This document shows, piece by piece, positions 1 to 8,175 of a DNA stretch of 42,456 nt; position 1 is the stretch's first letter, and each line of letters begins with the position of its first letter. The notes under the pieces are model-generated. The model saw only the letters and a program-made list of their open reading frames with translations. It ran no database searches and was not told where the DNA came from. Origin of the DNA: Glycomyces luteolus (GTDB taxonomy: Bacteria; Actinomycetota; Actinomycetes; Mycobacteriales; Micromonosporaceae); assembly GCF_027622875.1 (NCBI RefSeq), contig NZ_JAPZVP010000002.1, forward strand, positions 49,666 through 92,121. Reading direction: 5' to 3'. The position numbers and the translations under genes are program-made.

Positions 1-105
1 CCCCTATGTTGGCGCCCCGCCCCCCCCCCCGACTTTGGGTCCCCCCGCGGCGGGGGGGGCGGGCCCCCCCCCCCCCCCCCCCCCCCCGCTCGCCGTCTCG
101 ACCGG
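1..105. other. Low-complexity contig edge
   Basis: The first ~90 bases are almost only C and G runs (poly-C and poly-G of up to about 25) and do not resemble the GC-rich but information-rich coding DNA beside them. No credible gene or signal is visible. The mirror-like G run at the other end of the window supports assembly or sequencing noise at contig ends rather than biology. Confidence 0.7.
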
Positions 106-1365
106 TCAGATCAGGTGGCCGATCTCCTTCTGGATGAGTTGGACGTTCACGCCCGAGTTGGGGCAGCCGCCGAAGTGGTGCAGGGCGATCACCTCGTGGG
201 TGTCGCGGGAGAGGACCGGGGACCCGGAGGACCCGAACTCGGTGTCGCAGTAGTAGGAGATGTCGCTGTCGGCGACGTAGCCGTCATAGGTCTCGTGCTT
301 GACGACGCAGTTGCCGCCGTCCACTGAGGACTCCATGGCGATCTCGGTGGGCCGCCCGGCCGGGTGCTGCGGGATGTAGATCGCCTCGCCGATGCGCGCC
401 GCCCGGTCCGAGAGCTCCAGGTACCCGAACCGCTCGATCCGCTCGAACTCGTCCACGGTGAACAGCGTGTAGTCCAGGGGCCCCGAGGTTGCGAGCACCT
501 CCGAGCCGTGGACCTTCACGGGAGCGTTCGCGAGGTCCGCGCCGCACGCCACGCAGTCGTACCCGAACCACACCTCGGTCGCCTGCGCCTCCTGCGTCTC
601 GGTGAAGCAGTGGTGGTTGGTCAGCAGCCGGTTGCCCTCGCCCACCCGGAACGCCGTGCACAGCACGGTCCCGTCGATGAGCAGGCGCGCCACCGGCTCC
701 GCGTGGTCCACCACGTTCGGGTAGGACGTGCGGTAGCAGACCGAGGAGCGCTTCTCGTCGCCCGCGCAGATGCTCTCCTCCGGCCGGGCCCGGCCGGCCC
801 GCTCCTGCGCGAGCCCGTCGACCTCCTCCGCGGTGAACCCGTACGCGGCCTTGTCGATCAGCGCGCCGAGCGCCGACGAACCGCCGCCCTCGGTTTCGCG
901 GTGCAGCTCCACGACCGCGGTGTCGCCGGTGATCGAGGTCGCCCACTGGTCGATCAGCGACTCCTCGTACCGGTACGACTCGGCGCCGTCGGGGCTCGAG
1001 ACCGTCACGAAGTCGCCCGTGTCCAGCAGCAGCCGTTCGAAGTGGACCTTGACGTAGCCCGCGTCGGGGTCCGTGAGCTTCAGGACGTCGGCGTCGTCGG
1101 CGTACGTCAGCGACTCGCGCAACTCGGCGACCTCGCCGACGCCGACCATCCCGAGCAGCTCGTCCTCCACTGGCAGGAGCTCGACGGTCTCGCCCAGGGC
1201 GTCGTCGAGGACCGCTGCCGCCTCGTCCTCGGCGAACGCGCTCGGCACCACGAACGCCGCCCCGCCCAGCGCGATCGATCCGGCCGCCGCCGCCAGGATG
1301 AGCTTGCGGCGCTTGCGTTCGGTCCCGCCATGCCCCGTTCGTGGTTTCCGCACGCTTGCCGCCAC
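106..1365 (-). CDS. Secreted trypsin-like serine protease
   Basis: Predicted exported S1/V8-like serine endopeptidase of 419 aa. The start is taken as GTG at 1365 because a GAAAGGGG ribosome site lies 6 nt upstream; further-upstream starts lack one. The N-terminus is basic (RKRRK, residues 17-21) followed by a hydrophobic segment and a likely signal peptidase site after AFA (residue 45). A pro-region-like stretch of about 200 residues precedes the catalytic domain. The triad can be read as His in TNHHC (about residue 252), Asp in LDYTLF (about 298) and Ser in GSSGSP (about 380). Several cysteines in the mature half suggest disulfides, consistent with export. The gene stands alone; the next gene on the same strand ends 279 bp upstream. 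Substrate unknown. The family call is strong; whether the pro-region is cleaved is inference. Confidence 0.88.
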   Translation of the reverse strand: MAASVRKPRTGHGGTERKRRKLILAAAAGSIALGGAAFVVPSAFAEDEAAAVLDDALGETVELLPVEDELLGMVGVGEVAELRESLTYADDADVLKLTDPDAGYVKVHFERLLLDTGDFVTVSSPDGAESYRYEESLIDQWATSITGDTAVVELHRETEGGGSSALGALIDKAAYGFTAEEVDGLAQERAGRARPEESICAGDEKRSSVCYRTSYPNVVDHAEPVARLLIDGTVLCTAFRVGEGNRLLTNHHCFTETQEAQATEVWFGYDCVACGADLANAPVKVHGSEVLATSGPLDYTLFTVDEFERIERFGYLELSDRAARIGEAIYIPQHPAGRPTEIAMESSVDGGNCVVKHETYDGYVADSDISYYCDTEFGSSGSPVLSRDTHEVIALHHFGGCPNSGVNVQLIQKEIGHLI

Positions 1366-1644
1366 GGTCGGCCCCTTTCGTGAGAGATGTATCGACCGTT
1401 CAACGAGCGAGACTGGCGGAAGTTGCGCCACGAAAGGGCGGGAAGGCGCGGGTCACAGGGATCGTCCGCGGCCCATCACCGGCCGGGCCGTCGGCGGTCC
1501 GCCGCGCACCGGTCCCGCCCGCGCGGTTGCCCGTCCGTCCCTTGTAGGCATCGCGCCCGGATCCCGCCGCCCCCGGCACCGATCCAGGAGACCGCTGCCC
1601 AGCGCTCCCACCGCCCCGCAGCGGCCGCCGGAACCCGCCGGGGT

Positions 1645-3414
1645 CTACCAGTCCGCCCCGCCCGGGCGGCAGCGCTCCAGGATGTCGTTGAGGCCCTTGC
1701 GCGTCGCCACCACGAGGAGCGTGTCGCCGTGCCCGACCCGGAACGCGGCGTCCGGGTTCCAGCTGACGGTCCCGCCCGCGCGCTTGACCGCGATCAGCCG
1801 GTGCGAGCCCGCCTTCGTGGCCCGGTGCGCCGCCGCGTCGTCCATCATCGAGCCCTCGCCGACCTCGAACGCCTCGATGTACGCGATGTGCCCGCGCACC
1901 GGGATCGTCACGAGCACCTTGTCGTCGGTCAGCGCCTGCGCGAAACTCGCCGAGGCCACCTCCGGCGCGCTGTAGGACGCGTGCGGCGGCGCCCCCTGCG
2001 GCGGCGTGGCCCGGTTCAGGTTCTGGCGGATCAGCGCCGCGAACTCCGGGTTGTAGATGCGCATCACCGTGCGCAGCTTCGGATTGCACTCCAGGCCCGA
2101 CAGCGCCGTCTCGAGGTTCGCCTCGTCCTGCTTGGCCATCGCCACCAGCGACCGGCAGTGCTTGATGTTGGCCTCCTCCAGGATCTCCTGGTTCGACCCG
2201 TCGCCGAGCAGCACCTGCGCGCCCTTGGCCCGCGCGGCCCGCACGCCCATCGCGTCGCGGTTCTTCTCGATCGCGACCACCGGGATCTTGCTCTCCCGCA
2301 GCCGCTCCACCACGCGGGTCCCCATGTTGCCCAAGCCGACCACGATCACGTGCTCGCGGACCTGCCGGGTCCGGCGGCCCTCCGACAGCGCGTACCGCCG
2401 GTCCACGACGGCCTGCACGATCGCACCGGTCGCGAACGGGATCAGCAGCGAACCGGTCAGCACCACCACCGCCTGCGTCACCTTCAGCAGCCGCCCGGCG
2501 GTCATGTCGGGGTCGATGCCGCCGCCCGCCATCAGCGCGAGCAGGTACACCACTTCGCCCTCGCCGTCGGGCCGGTTCGCGCCGCTCGGCCAGAACTGCA
2601 GCACCACGAACCCGAACGCGAACACCGCGAACAGCACGAGCGCGAGCACCACCAGGCTCTTGGTGAGCAGGCCCCGCAGCGCGCTCAGCGCCTCCTTCAC
2701 CGCGAGCGTCGCGTTGGTCAGCCGCGGCCGCAGCCGCCCCTGCCTCCTGTCGGGCGACAGCCACAGGTACCGCAGCGCCTCGTCGTCGTCCTCGGGGATG
2801 AGCTCGATCCCCGCCTGGTTCCCGCCCGCGACCACCCACTGCGCCTGGGCGCGCTCCTCGCGCTGCCGCGACAGGTACAGCCGGCGGCCCCAGATGCTGA
2901 TCTCGCCGGGCGGCAGCTGCTGGAGCGCCGCGAGCGCGTACGTGTCGGCGACCATGTCGGCGTCCGACTTCACGTACACGCCGTCCTCGTCGTCGCCGAG
3001 GAGCTTCTGGATGTTCGCGCGCAGCCCGCTGTTGTACATGCGGATGACGAGCCGCGGCAGGGACTCGTCGCCGAGGTAGTGCGACATCTCGCGGATCTTC
3101 AGCGCCAGATGGAGGTTGCCCACGTCGTTCTGGTCCATGAGGGCCACCGCGTAGGCGTCGGTGAGCCCGGCCTGCCGCACGGTGTCGGCGGTGACCTCGG
3201 GCTGGCTGAACACCTGCAGCTTGCGGTTGACCTCGGCCTCGCGGCGGATCTCCTCGCGCTGGCCGCCGGGGCCTTCGGGGAAGACCGCGGTGACCTGGAA
3301 CGCGTAGCGCTCGATGAGGTGCTTGATGAAGCGGAGGGTCAGTCCGTTGTCGCCCACGACGATGACGCGGCGCTCGGAGGGGCCGTCGTCGTAGCGCGCG
3401 TGCCGGGGGTGCAT
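1645..3414 (-). CDS. Dual TrkA-N/RCK membrane protein, CASTOR/POLLUX-like putative ion channel
   Basis: Membrane protein of 589 aa, probably an ion channel or channel-like regulator with NAD-binding domains. Order of parts: Rossmann motif RVIVVGDNG near residue 15; first RCK/TrkA-N domain to about 200; a transmembrane helix around 250-272 (SLVVLALVLFAVFAFGFVV); a short extracytoplasmic loop with LLALMAGGGIDPD; a second helix (VVVLTGSLLIPFATGAIV); a second Rossmann motif, VIVVGLGNMG; and a C-terminal RCK_C-like domain. The classical TVGYG potassium filter is absent, as in plant CASTOR/POLLUX relatives. ATG at 3414 is preferred because a TAGAAT box sits 7 nt upstream, typical of leaderless actinobacterial mRNAs; a TTG at 3456 is an in-frame alternative. 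It follows the acetyltransferase gene by about 50 bp. The transported ion cannot be stated from sequence. Confidence 0.8.
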   Translation of the reverse strand: MHPRHARYDDGPSERRVIVVGDNGLTLRFIKHLIERYAFQVTAVFPEGPGGQREEIRREAEVNRKLQVFSQPEVTADTVRQAGLTDAYAVALMDQNDVGNLHLALKIREMSHYLGDESLPRLVIRMYNSGLRANIQKLLGDDEDGVYVKSDADMVADTYALAALQQLPPGEISIWGRRLYLSRQREERAQAQWVVAGGNQAGIELIPEDDDEALRYLWLSPDRRQGRLRPRLTNATLAVKEALSALRGLLTKSLVVLALVLFAVFAFGFVVLQFWPSGANRPDGEGEVVYLLALMAGGGIDPDMTAGRLLKVTQAVVVLTGSLLIPFATGAIVQAVVDRRYALSEGRRTRQVREHVIVVGLGNMGTRVVERLRESKIPVVAIEKNRDAMGVRAARAKGAQVLLGDGSNQEILEEANIKHCRSLVAMAKQDEANLETALSGLECNPKLRTVMRIYNPEFAALIRQNLNRATPPQGAPPHASYSAPEVASASFAQALTDDKVLVTIPVRGHIAYIEAFEVGEGSMMDDAAAHRATKAGSHRLIAVKRAGGTVSWNPDAAFRVGHGDTLLVVATRKGLNDILERCRPGGADW

Positions 3415-3421
3415 TTCGTGA

Positions 3422-3427
3422 ATTCTA
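3422..3427 (-). promoter_or_regulatory. -10 box (TAGAAT), leaderless start
   Basis: Reading the minus strand, TAGAAT is followed by 7 nt (TCACGAA) and then ATG at 3414. No Shine-Dalgarno sequence is present. The geometry places the transcript start at or next to the A of ATG. No convincing -35 box is seen. Confidence 0.45.
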
Positions 3428-3466
3428 CGGACTGTTCGCAAACGATTGCGGCCCAAAGGCCTTGGA

Positions 3467-4498
3467 TTACTTAGCGCCGCGGCGGGCGAGGCGGGCGAGG
3501 AGCCGGTCGACGTCGGCTTCGTAGTCGTACCAGTCGACGTCGTGCACGAAGCCGAGTTCGGCGTTGATCCAGCGCACGTCGTCGGCGGTCTCGAGGGTCC
3601 AGGTCTGGACGTCGACGAGCTGCGGTTCGGCGCGGCGGAGCTCGGTGAGGAGCCGGGCCTTCATGGTCATCGCGAGCCCGTAGGAGCGGTGCTGCGGGGC
3701 GACGACGGTGTCGTACTGGTCGGCGCGGGTGGGCCGCTGCGCGGAGACGACGAGCTCGGTGAGGCCCACGACGTTCCCGAACGGCTCGCTGATCGCGACG
3801 GCGATGTGCGAGCGCATCCCGCGCCGGGCGAGGGTCTGGAAGGAGTCGCGCAGGGCCGGGGCGTACGCGGAGCCGCGCCATTCGGGCACGAACGCGACGT
3901 TCCCGGGCGCCGAGCGCAGGTTGGCCTTGACGTCCGCGTAGGAGTCCATGAGCCGGTCGGGGACGCCCCCGGCGTGGTATTCGAGGCGGTACCCGGCGGC
4001 GAGGCGCCCGGCGGCGTGCTCGATCTTCTCCCAGTCGATATCGGCCCAGCGCAGGAGGTGGCGCTGCTCGACCACGGACCGGGCGAAGCCGTGCCGGTCG
4101 TAGAAGCCCACGGCGGGGGTGGTGGCGATGACCTCGACGGAGAGGGTCTTGCAGCCGTGCTCGCGCGCGCATTCGGCGACGGCCCGCAGCAGGCGCGAGC
4201 CGACCCCGCGGCCGCGCGCCGAGGGCCGGGTGGACATCTCCACGACCCCGGTCCCCCGCTGTTCGCCCCCGAACAGGATGAGGCTGGCGTGGCCCGCGAG
4301 CTCGCCGTCCGCGTCGCGGTCCATGAACAGGAACCGGCGGTCGTCCGGGAGCGACCCGGTGAGGTAGTCGCTGAGGCGGTCGGTGCGCCAGCGCGGTTCG
4401 GCCGGCATGTCCGCCGCGGTCATGTCGTTGAGCACCGAGCACCAGTCGCGGAGGTCGTCGGCCGTCATCTCGCCGGGAGCGAGCTGCTTCAGGGGCAT
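3467..4498 (-). CDS. Tandem-GNAT N-acetyltransferase
   Basis: Cytoplasmic protein of 343 aa with two GNAT folds. The N-terminal domain keeps an acetyl-CoA pyrophosphate-binding motif, RGRGVGSRLL (about residues 96-105), after a conserved beta strand ending VVEMSTRP. The C-terminal domain has a weaker equivalent, VVAPQHRSYGLAMTMKARLL, with HRSYGLA in place of the usual Q/RxxGxG/A, so it may bind CoA poorly or be structural. AAGGA lies 6 nt before ATG 4498. Two-domain GNATs of this size include mycothiol synthase (MshD) and a broad actinobacterial family of unknown substrate. I see no feature that selects MshD, so no symbol is given. Located between the transglycosylase and the channel-like gene on the same strand. 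Confidence 0.82.
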   Translation of the reverse strand: MPLKQLAPGEMTADDLRDWCSVLNDMTAADMPAEPRWRTDRLSDYLTGSLPDDRRFLFMDRDADGELAGHASLILFGGEQRGTGVVEMSTRPSARGRGVGSRLLRAVAECAREHGCKTLSVEVIATTPAVGFYDRHGFARSVVEQRHLLRWADIDWEKIEHAAGRLAAGYRLEYHAGGVPDRLMDSYADVKANLRSAPGNVAFVPEWRGSAYAPALRDSFQTLARRGMRSHIAVAISEPFGNVVGLTELVVSAQRPTRADQYDTVVAPQHRSYGLAMTMKARLLTELRRAEPQLVDVQTWTLETADDVRWINAELGFVHDVDWYDYEADVDRLLARLARRGAK

Positions 4499-4570
4499 CT
4501 CTTATCCTTACCCGAAATCGTCACCGAACGGAACCCCCTCCTCACAGCATGCAGCGATTCGGGGGGTCTG

Positions 4571-5545
4571 TCAGGCGGTGCTCTTCCTGCCGTACTCGTC
4601 GGCGCGGTCGAAGACCTTCTTGACGTAGTCCTCACGTGGGTTGTAGCTGTAGACGGCTGCGTACCAGCCGTCCGGTCTGCTCATGTCGCGGTCGTCGTGG
4701 CAGAGGTAGTTGGCGGCCGCGGTGACGGCGTCGTCGATGTCGTGCGGGTTGTACCTGCCGTCGCCGTCGCCGTCGGCCTTCCAGCGCTCCCATGTGCTGG
4801 GGAGGAACTGCATGGGGCCCATCTCGTCGTACCCGGAGCCGATGATCTCGGTCAGGGTGGTGCCGTCGGACTGGATCTGGTTGCCGCCGGTGGTGCCGTG
4901 GGTGGTCTCGGTGGCGCCGATGCCAGCGAGGGTGGTCCACGAGAGGTTGCAGCCGGGGTTCTGGGCGGCGGAGACGAGCTCGCCGCGCCCGTACGCCACG
5001 AGGGCGCGCTGGGGGATGCCGAGGTCGGTGAGGCCCGCGGCCCACGCGTCGAGGCCGGCGGGACCGGCGGGGGTGGTGGCCGCGGCCGTGGGGGACTCGG
5101 TGGGCTGGAGCGTGTCGCCGACGGGCGCGGTCTCGGCGGGCAGGCCCGCGTCGGGGGCCTCGCCGATGGCCTCGTCGAGGGCGCCTTCGGGGGAGAGGAC
5201 GAGCGGGGGCTCCTCGGCTTCGGGAGTCGGCTCGGTGCCGAAGGACCAGGCGGGCCCGGCGCCGGGGACGACGAACCAGCCCGCGGTGAGGGCGCCGGCG
5301 AGCGCGATAGCGGTGAAGACGACCTGGACGCTGAGCCGCCCGGCCGGTGCGCGCAGCCCCCGGTAGGCGGCCCGCAGGCCCCTGCCGGCGGCTTTGACGC
5401 CGCGCCAGAGCCCCTTGGCGCCGAGCCACAGCGCCCTCGGGCTGCCCTTCACGGCCCGCCACAGCAGCCGCGGGCTGCGGCGCAGGGCCTTGAGGGCGCG
5501 GCGGGGCAGGGCGGCGATGCGGCGGGGGAGGGTCGCGAACCACAC
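4571..5545 (-). CDS. Membrane-anchored lytic transglycosylase
   Basis: Peptidoglycan-cleaving lytic transglycosylase (SLT/MltB-like), 324 aa. Residues 1-70 form an arginine/lysine/tryptophan-rich cytoplasmic tail built of short repeats such as RRSPRLLWRAVKGSPRALW. A transmembrane helix follows (VVFTAIALAGALTAGWFVV, about 75-93), then an acidic/proline linker to about residue 165 and the catalytic domain. The proposed catalytic Glu lies in GIGATETTHG and is followed by the family motif DEMGPMQFLPSTWERW. Two cysteines (NPGCNL and NYLCHD) probably pair outside the cell. The start is GTG 5545 with GAAAGGA about 12 nt upstream, a longish spacing, so a slightly different start is possible. The enzyme would act at the outer face of the membrane. 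A monocistronic unit with a long upstream region. Confidence 0.88.
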   Translation of the reverse strand: MWFATLPRRIAALPRRALKALRRSPRLLWRAVKGSPRALWLGAKGLWRGVKAAGRGLRAAYRGLRAPAGRLSVQVVFTAIALAGALTAGWFVVPGAGPAWSFGTEPTPEAEEPPLVLSPEGALDEAIGEAPDAGLPAETAPVGDTLQPTESPTAAATTPAGPAGLDAWAAGLTDLGIPQRALVAYGRGELVSAAQNPGCNLSWTTLAGIGATETTHGTTGGNQIQSDGTTLTEIIGSGYDEMGPMQFLPSTWERWKADGDGDGRYNPHDIDDAVTAAANYLCHDDRDMSRPDGWYAAVYSYNPREDYVKKVFDRADEYGRKSTA

Positions 5546-6181
5546 GGGAGGGGGTCGTCCTTTCGTTCTCGAGGCACTGCTCGGTCGGGGCGCTGCTCGG
5601 ACGTCGCCGTTGCGCAGGCTCGGCAGGGCCTGCGGCGCGGGGTCCGGCGCCGGTGCCGCGGCGTCGGTGTGCGTCCGGACCCGGCGGGGCCGTCATGGGA
5701 CGGCATTGCGGGGCGCATTCGCGAGGGACCGGACTGAAAGCGAGTATTCCCTAGTTTCGTCCCCGCGGGCAACGTCTGAGCGCCAATAATTCCGAAATCG
5801 GCCGCGACCGAGTGGCGCGCGACTCGTTCTCCCAACGGAGACGGTGGTTGCCACGAGCAAACCCGCGGCGAGAGTGCCTCATATTCGCGTCGGCGCTGGA
5901 AGCAGCGTTCAGACCGAGTGCCAGTTCCCATCACGGCAGGTAACCGACTGAGATGGGGGTGACACTGTGAGGCCGCTGGGCATTGTGCCCGCGCACCAGC
6001 GCGCCACAGCCCGGCATACGGGGGCTGAACGAAAGTTGATCGACACGTGGATACGACAACGGCATCGCACACCGCACTGACAGCCATTGCCCTTCCCCTC
6101 GGGGACAACGGGACGGCATATCGGCATATGTCCGATGTAGCCGATCCCGGTGCAGCGGCGGACCATGTCGAAAGAGACACT
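5546..6181. other. Divergent intergenic region
   Basis: About 636 bp between the divergent transglycosylase and cyclase-homology genes. Third-position GC is visibly lower here than in neighbouring genes and no frame has coding character. It must contain both promoters, but no confident -35/-10 pair can be assigned. I looked for a cyclic-di-AMP riboswitch, which often precedes actinobacterial wall hydrolases, and did not find its conserved core. Confidence 0.5.
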
Positions 6182-7804
6182 GTGGACCGCGGCAGCGCCG
6201 CCCGGCCCGCCCCGCTGCCCTCCGGCGACGTCACGTTCATGTTCACCGACATCGAAGGCTCGACCCGCCTCGCCTCCGGCCTGGGCGCCGAACGCTACCG
6301 GGTCGTCCTCCACCGCCACCGCGCGCTCGTCAGAGAGGTCCTGCGCGCGACCGGCGGCACCGAGATCGACACCGAAGGCGACTCGTTCTTCGTCGCCTTC
6401 CACGACGCCGCGGACGCCTGCGCCGCCGCCATCGGCATCCAGCACGCGCTCCGCGCCGCCGACTGGCCCGACGAGGACGGCCGCAGCCTCCGCCCCCGAG
6501 TCCGCATCGGACTCCACACGGGCGAGGCCTGGCCCTCCGCCGGCGGCTACGCCACACCCGAAGTCCACCGCACCGCCCGGATCTGCTCCGCCGCGCACGG
6601 CGACCAGATCCTCGCCTCCGCCGCCTGCGCCGCCGCCGCCGGACTCCCGCCCGCCGCCGTGCACCGCCTCGGCGACTTCGAGCTCCGCGGCCTGCCCGCC
6701 ACCACCGAACTCGTCCAACTCGCCGCACCAGGCCTGCCCACCGCGTTCCCCCCGCCGCCCGCACGGCCCCGCACCCACCACCTGCCCGCCGACCTGAAGA
6801 CCCCCGTCGACAGGCCCGGCGAGTACCGCGAACTCGACCGCGCCTTCGCCAACCACCGCCTCGTCAGCCTCACCGGCCTCGGCGGCTGCGGCAAGACCAC
6901 CGTCGCCAAAGCCTGGGCCCGGCGCCGCCTCGCGTTCTACGAGAACGGCGTCTGGTACTGCCGCGCGGGGAACGACCTGGGCGCCGCTCTCCTCCACGCC
7001 CTCGGCCGCCGCGCCGAAGCGCTCCGGCCCGCGATCGACACCGCCGCCGACCGCCTCCGCGAATCCAAGGCGCTCCTCGTCCTCGACGACCTCGACCGCA
7101 CCCACGCACCCGAGGTCGAACGGCTCCTCCGAGACTGCCCCGACCTCGCCGTCCTCGCCGTCGGCGCCCGCCCGCTCGAACTCCCCGGCGAAGCCAAGCG
7201 CGCCCTCGGCCTCGCCCCCGACGACGTGAGCGCCGCGATCCTCGCCGGGTACTGCGAGGAGCGCGGCGCGCCGTGGACCCTCGCGGACTGCCGCCCGCTC
7301 GCGGCCGCCGTCGACGGCTTCGTACCCGCGCTCACCGCGCTGGCCGAGGTGACCGCGCTCGGCTCGCCCGGGGTGGCGCTGCGGTACCTGAGCGACGACC
7401 CGGCGGGCGCGCTCGACGGCGGCGGCCGGTTCCGGGCCGCGATCGACAATGCGGTCGCGGCGATCTCCGGCCCCGCGCGCGCGGTGCTGCTGGAGCTGGC
7501 AGCGCGGCCTGAGGGAGCGACGGTCGATGCGGTCCTCGACCTGTGCAGGCAGCGGGACGGGAGCCTGGAGGCGCTCGTGGAGCTCGTGGACGTCGCGCTC
7601 GTCGTGATCGAGCGGCCCGCGATGGACCAGGCGGTGTACCGGGTGCCCGCGCCGCTGCGGTGGCTGCTGGCGGGCGCGGCCCCGGAGGCGGACCTGAAGC
7701 GGGCGGAGCGGGCCCAGCCTCGCCCGCCGGTCGCCGCGGTCCTCGCGGACCGGCTCGTGCACCCCGTCCAACTCGAGGACGCGCGCCTGCGGGCGGTCGC
7801 CTAG
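6182..7804 (+). CDS. Cyclase-homology domain / NB-ARC ATPase signalling protein
   Basis: Predicted regulator of 540 aa. A class III nucleotide cyclase homology domain (residues ~10-180) has the metal-binding strand FTDIEGST and the second aspartate in DTEGDSFFVAF. The substrate-specifying lysine is missing, and the transition-state Asn of VNRAARI reads as His (VHRTARI). Activity is therefore doubtful, as in many actinobacterial cyclase-ATPase fusions. An AAA/NB-ARC ATPase follows, with Walker A GLGGCGKTT (about residue 240) and Walker B LLVLDDLD. The usual C-terminal TPR or LuxR part is absent and the protein stops soon after the winged-helix-like region. GTG 6182 is preferred because codons upstream have low third-position GC and include AGA; GTG 6047 and ATG 6128 are in-frame alternatives. 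Monocistronic. Confidence 0.78.
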   Translation: MDRGSAARPAPLPSGDVTFMFTDIEGSTRLASGLGAERYRVVLHRHRALVREVLRATGGTEIDTEGDSFFVAFHDAADACAAAIGIQHALRAADWPDEDGRSLRPRVRIGLHTGEAWPSAGGYATPEVHRTARICSAAHGDQILASAACAAAAGLPPAAVHRLGDFELRGLPATTELVQLAAPGLPTAFPPPPARPRTHHLPADLKTPVDRPGEYRELDRAFANHRLVSLTGLGGCGKTTVAKAWARRRLAFYENGVWYCRAGNDLGAALLHALGRRAEALRPAIDTAADRLRESKALLVLDDLDRTHAPEVERLLRDCPDLAVLAVGARPLELPGEAKRALGLAPDDVSAAILAGYCEERGAPWTLADCRPLAAAVDGFVPALTALAEVTALGSPGVALRYLSDDPAGALDGGGRFRAAIDNAVAAISGPARAVLLELAARPEGATVDAVLDLCRQRDGSLEALVELVDVALVVIERPAMDQAVYRVPAPLRWLLAGAAPEADLKRAERAQPRPPVAAVLADRLVHPVQLEDARLRAVA

Positions 7805-7835
7805 CGCGCGGGGCGGGAACGGCAGCAGCGGCGGC

Positions 7836-7852
7836 CGGCGCCCCGGGCGCCG
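7836..7852 (+). terminator. Possible intrinsic terminator hairpin
   Basis: A 7-bp GC-only stem (CGGCGCC/GGCGCCG) with a CCG loop lies 32 nt after the cyclase-homology gene. There is no T tract, so termination is only suggested. Confidence 0.3.
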
Positions 7853-8163
7853 CCCGCCGCCCCGGCCGCCGCTCCAGCCGGGACGCGAGCCCGAGCAGGG
7901 GCCTCCGCCCGGGCCTTCGCGACCTCTTTCGAGTGACACTTCGACCGCGCGGCCCGCTTTCGGGCTGGTTGCTGTCGGACCCCCGCGCCAGAGTCGAGCG
8001 GGGCGCTGATCGTTCCCTTCTAGCGGCGGGCGGGGGTTTGCGGACGGCCGTCGGCCGGAGCCGCCGCGATCTGCCCAGCGTCGCCCGGACCTCGCGGCAG
8101 CCATCGGCATGGCCCGGGCGATAGCAGTACGGGCCGATTCCGGTTCGCCCGCACACCGTGTGC
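7853..8163. other. Intergenic region before hemL operon
   Basis: About 310 bp without a convincing gene. It contains a TTTCGGGCTGG-like stretch and a GC-rich segment, with the hemL -10-like box at the right end. No RNA gene or riboswitch recognised. Confidence 0.4.
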
Positions 8164-8169
8164 GATGCT
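8164..8169 (+). promoter_or_regulatory. -10-like box (GATGCT) of hemL operon, possibly leaderless
   Basis: The sequence TGCGATGCT (an extended -10 form with upstream TG) is followed by 6 nt and the GTG of hemL. No Shine-Dalgarno is present. GATGCT matches TANNNT only partly, so this is the weakest of the leaderless candidates in the window. Confidence 0.3.
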
Positions 8170-8175
8170 GGCTCC

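Noticed and set aside
3467..4498. Mycothiol synthase (mshD) assignment
   Set aside because: Tandem GNAT layout fits, but no MshD-specific motif was recognised and the second CoA motif is degenerate.
5546..5900. Cyclic-di-AMP (ydaO-type) riboswitch before the lytic transglycosylase gene
   Set aside because: Searched because wall hydrolases often carry one; the conserved core sequences were not found on the minus strand.
5909..8110. Long minus-strand open frame opposite the cyclase-homology gene
   Set aside because: Gly/Ala/Arg/Glu-rich translation without motifs; GC-rich antisense shadow of a gene with clear domains.
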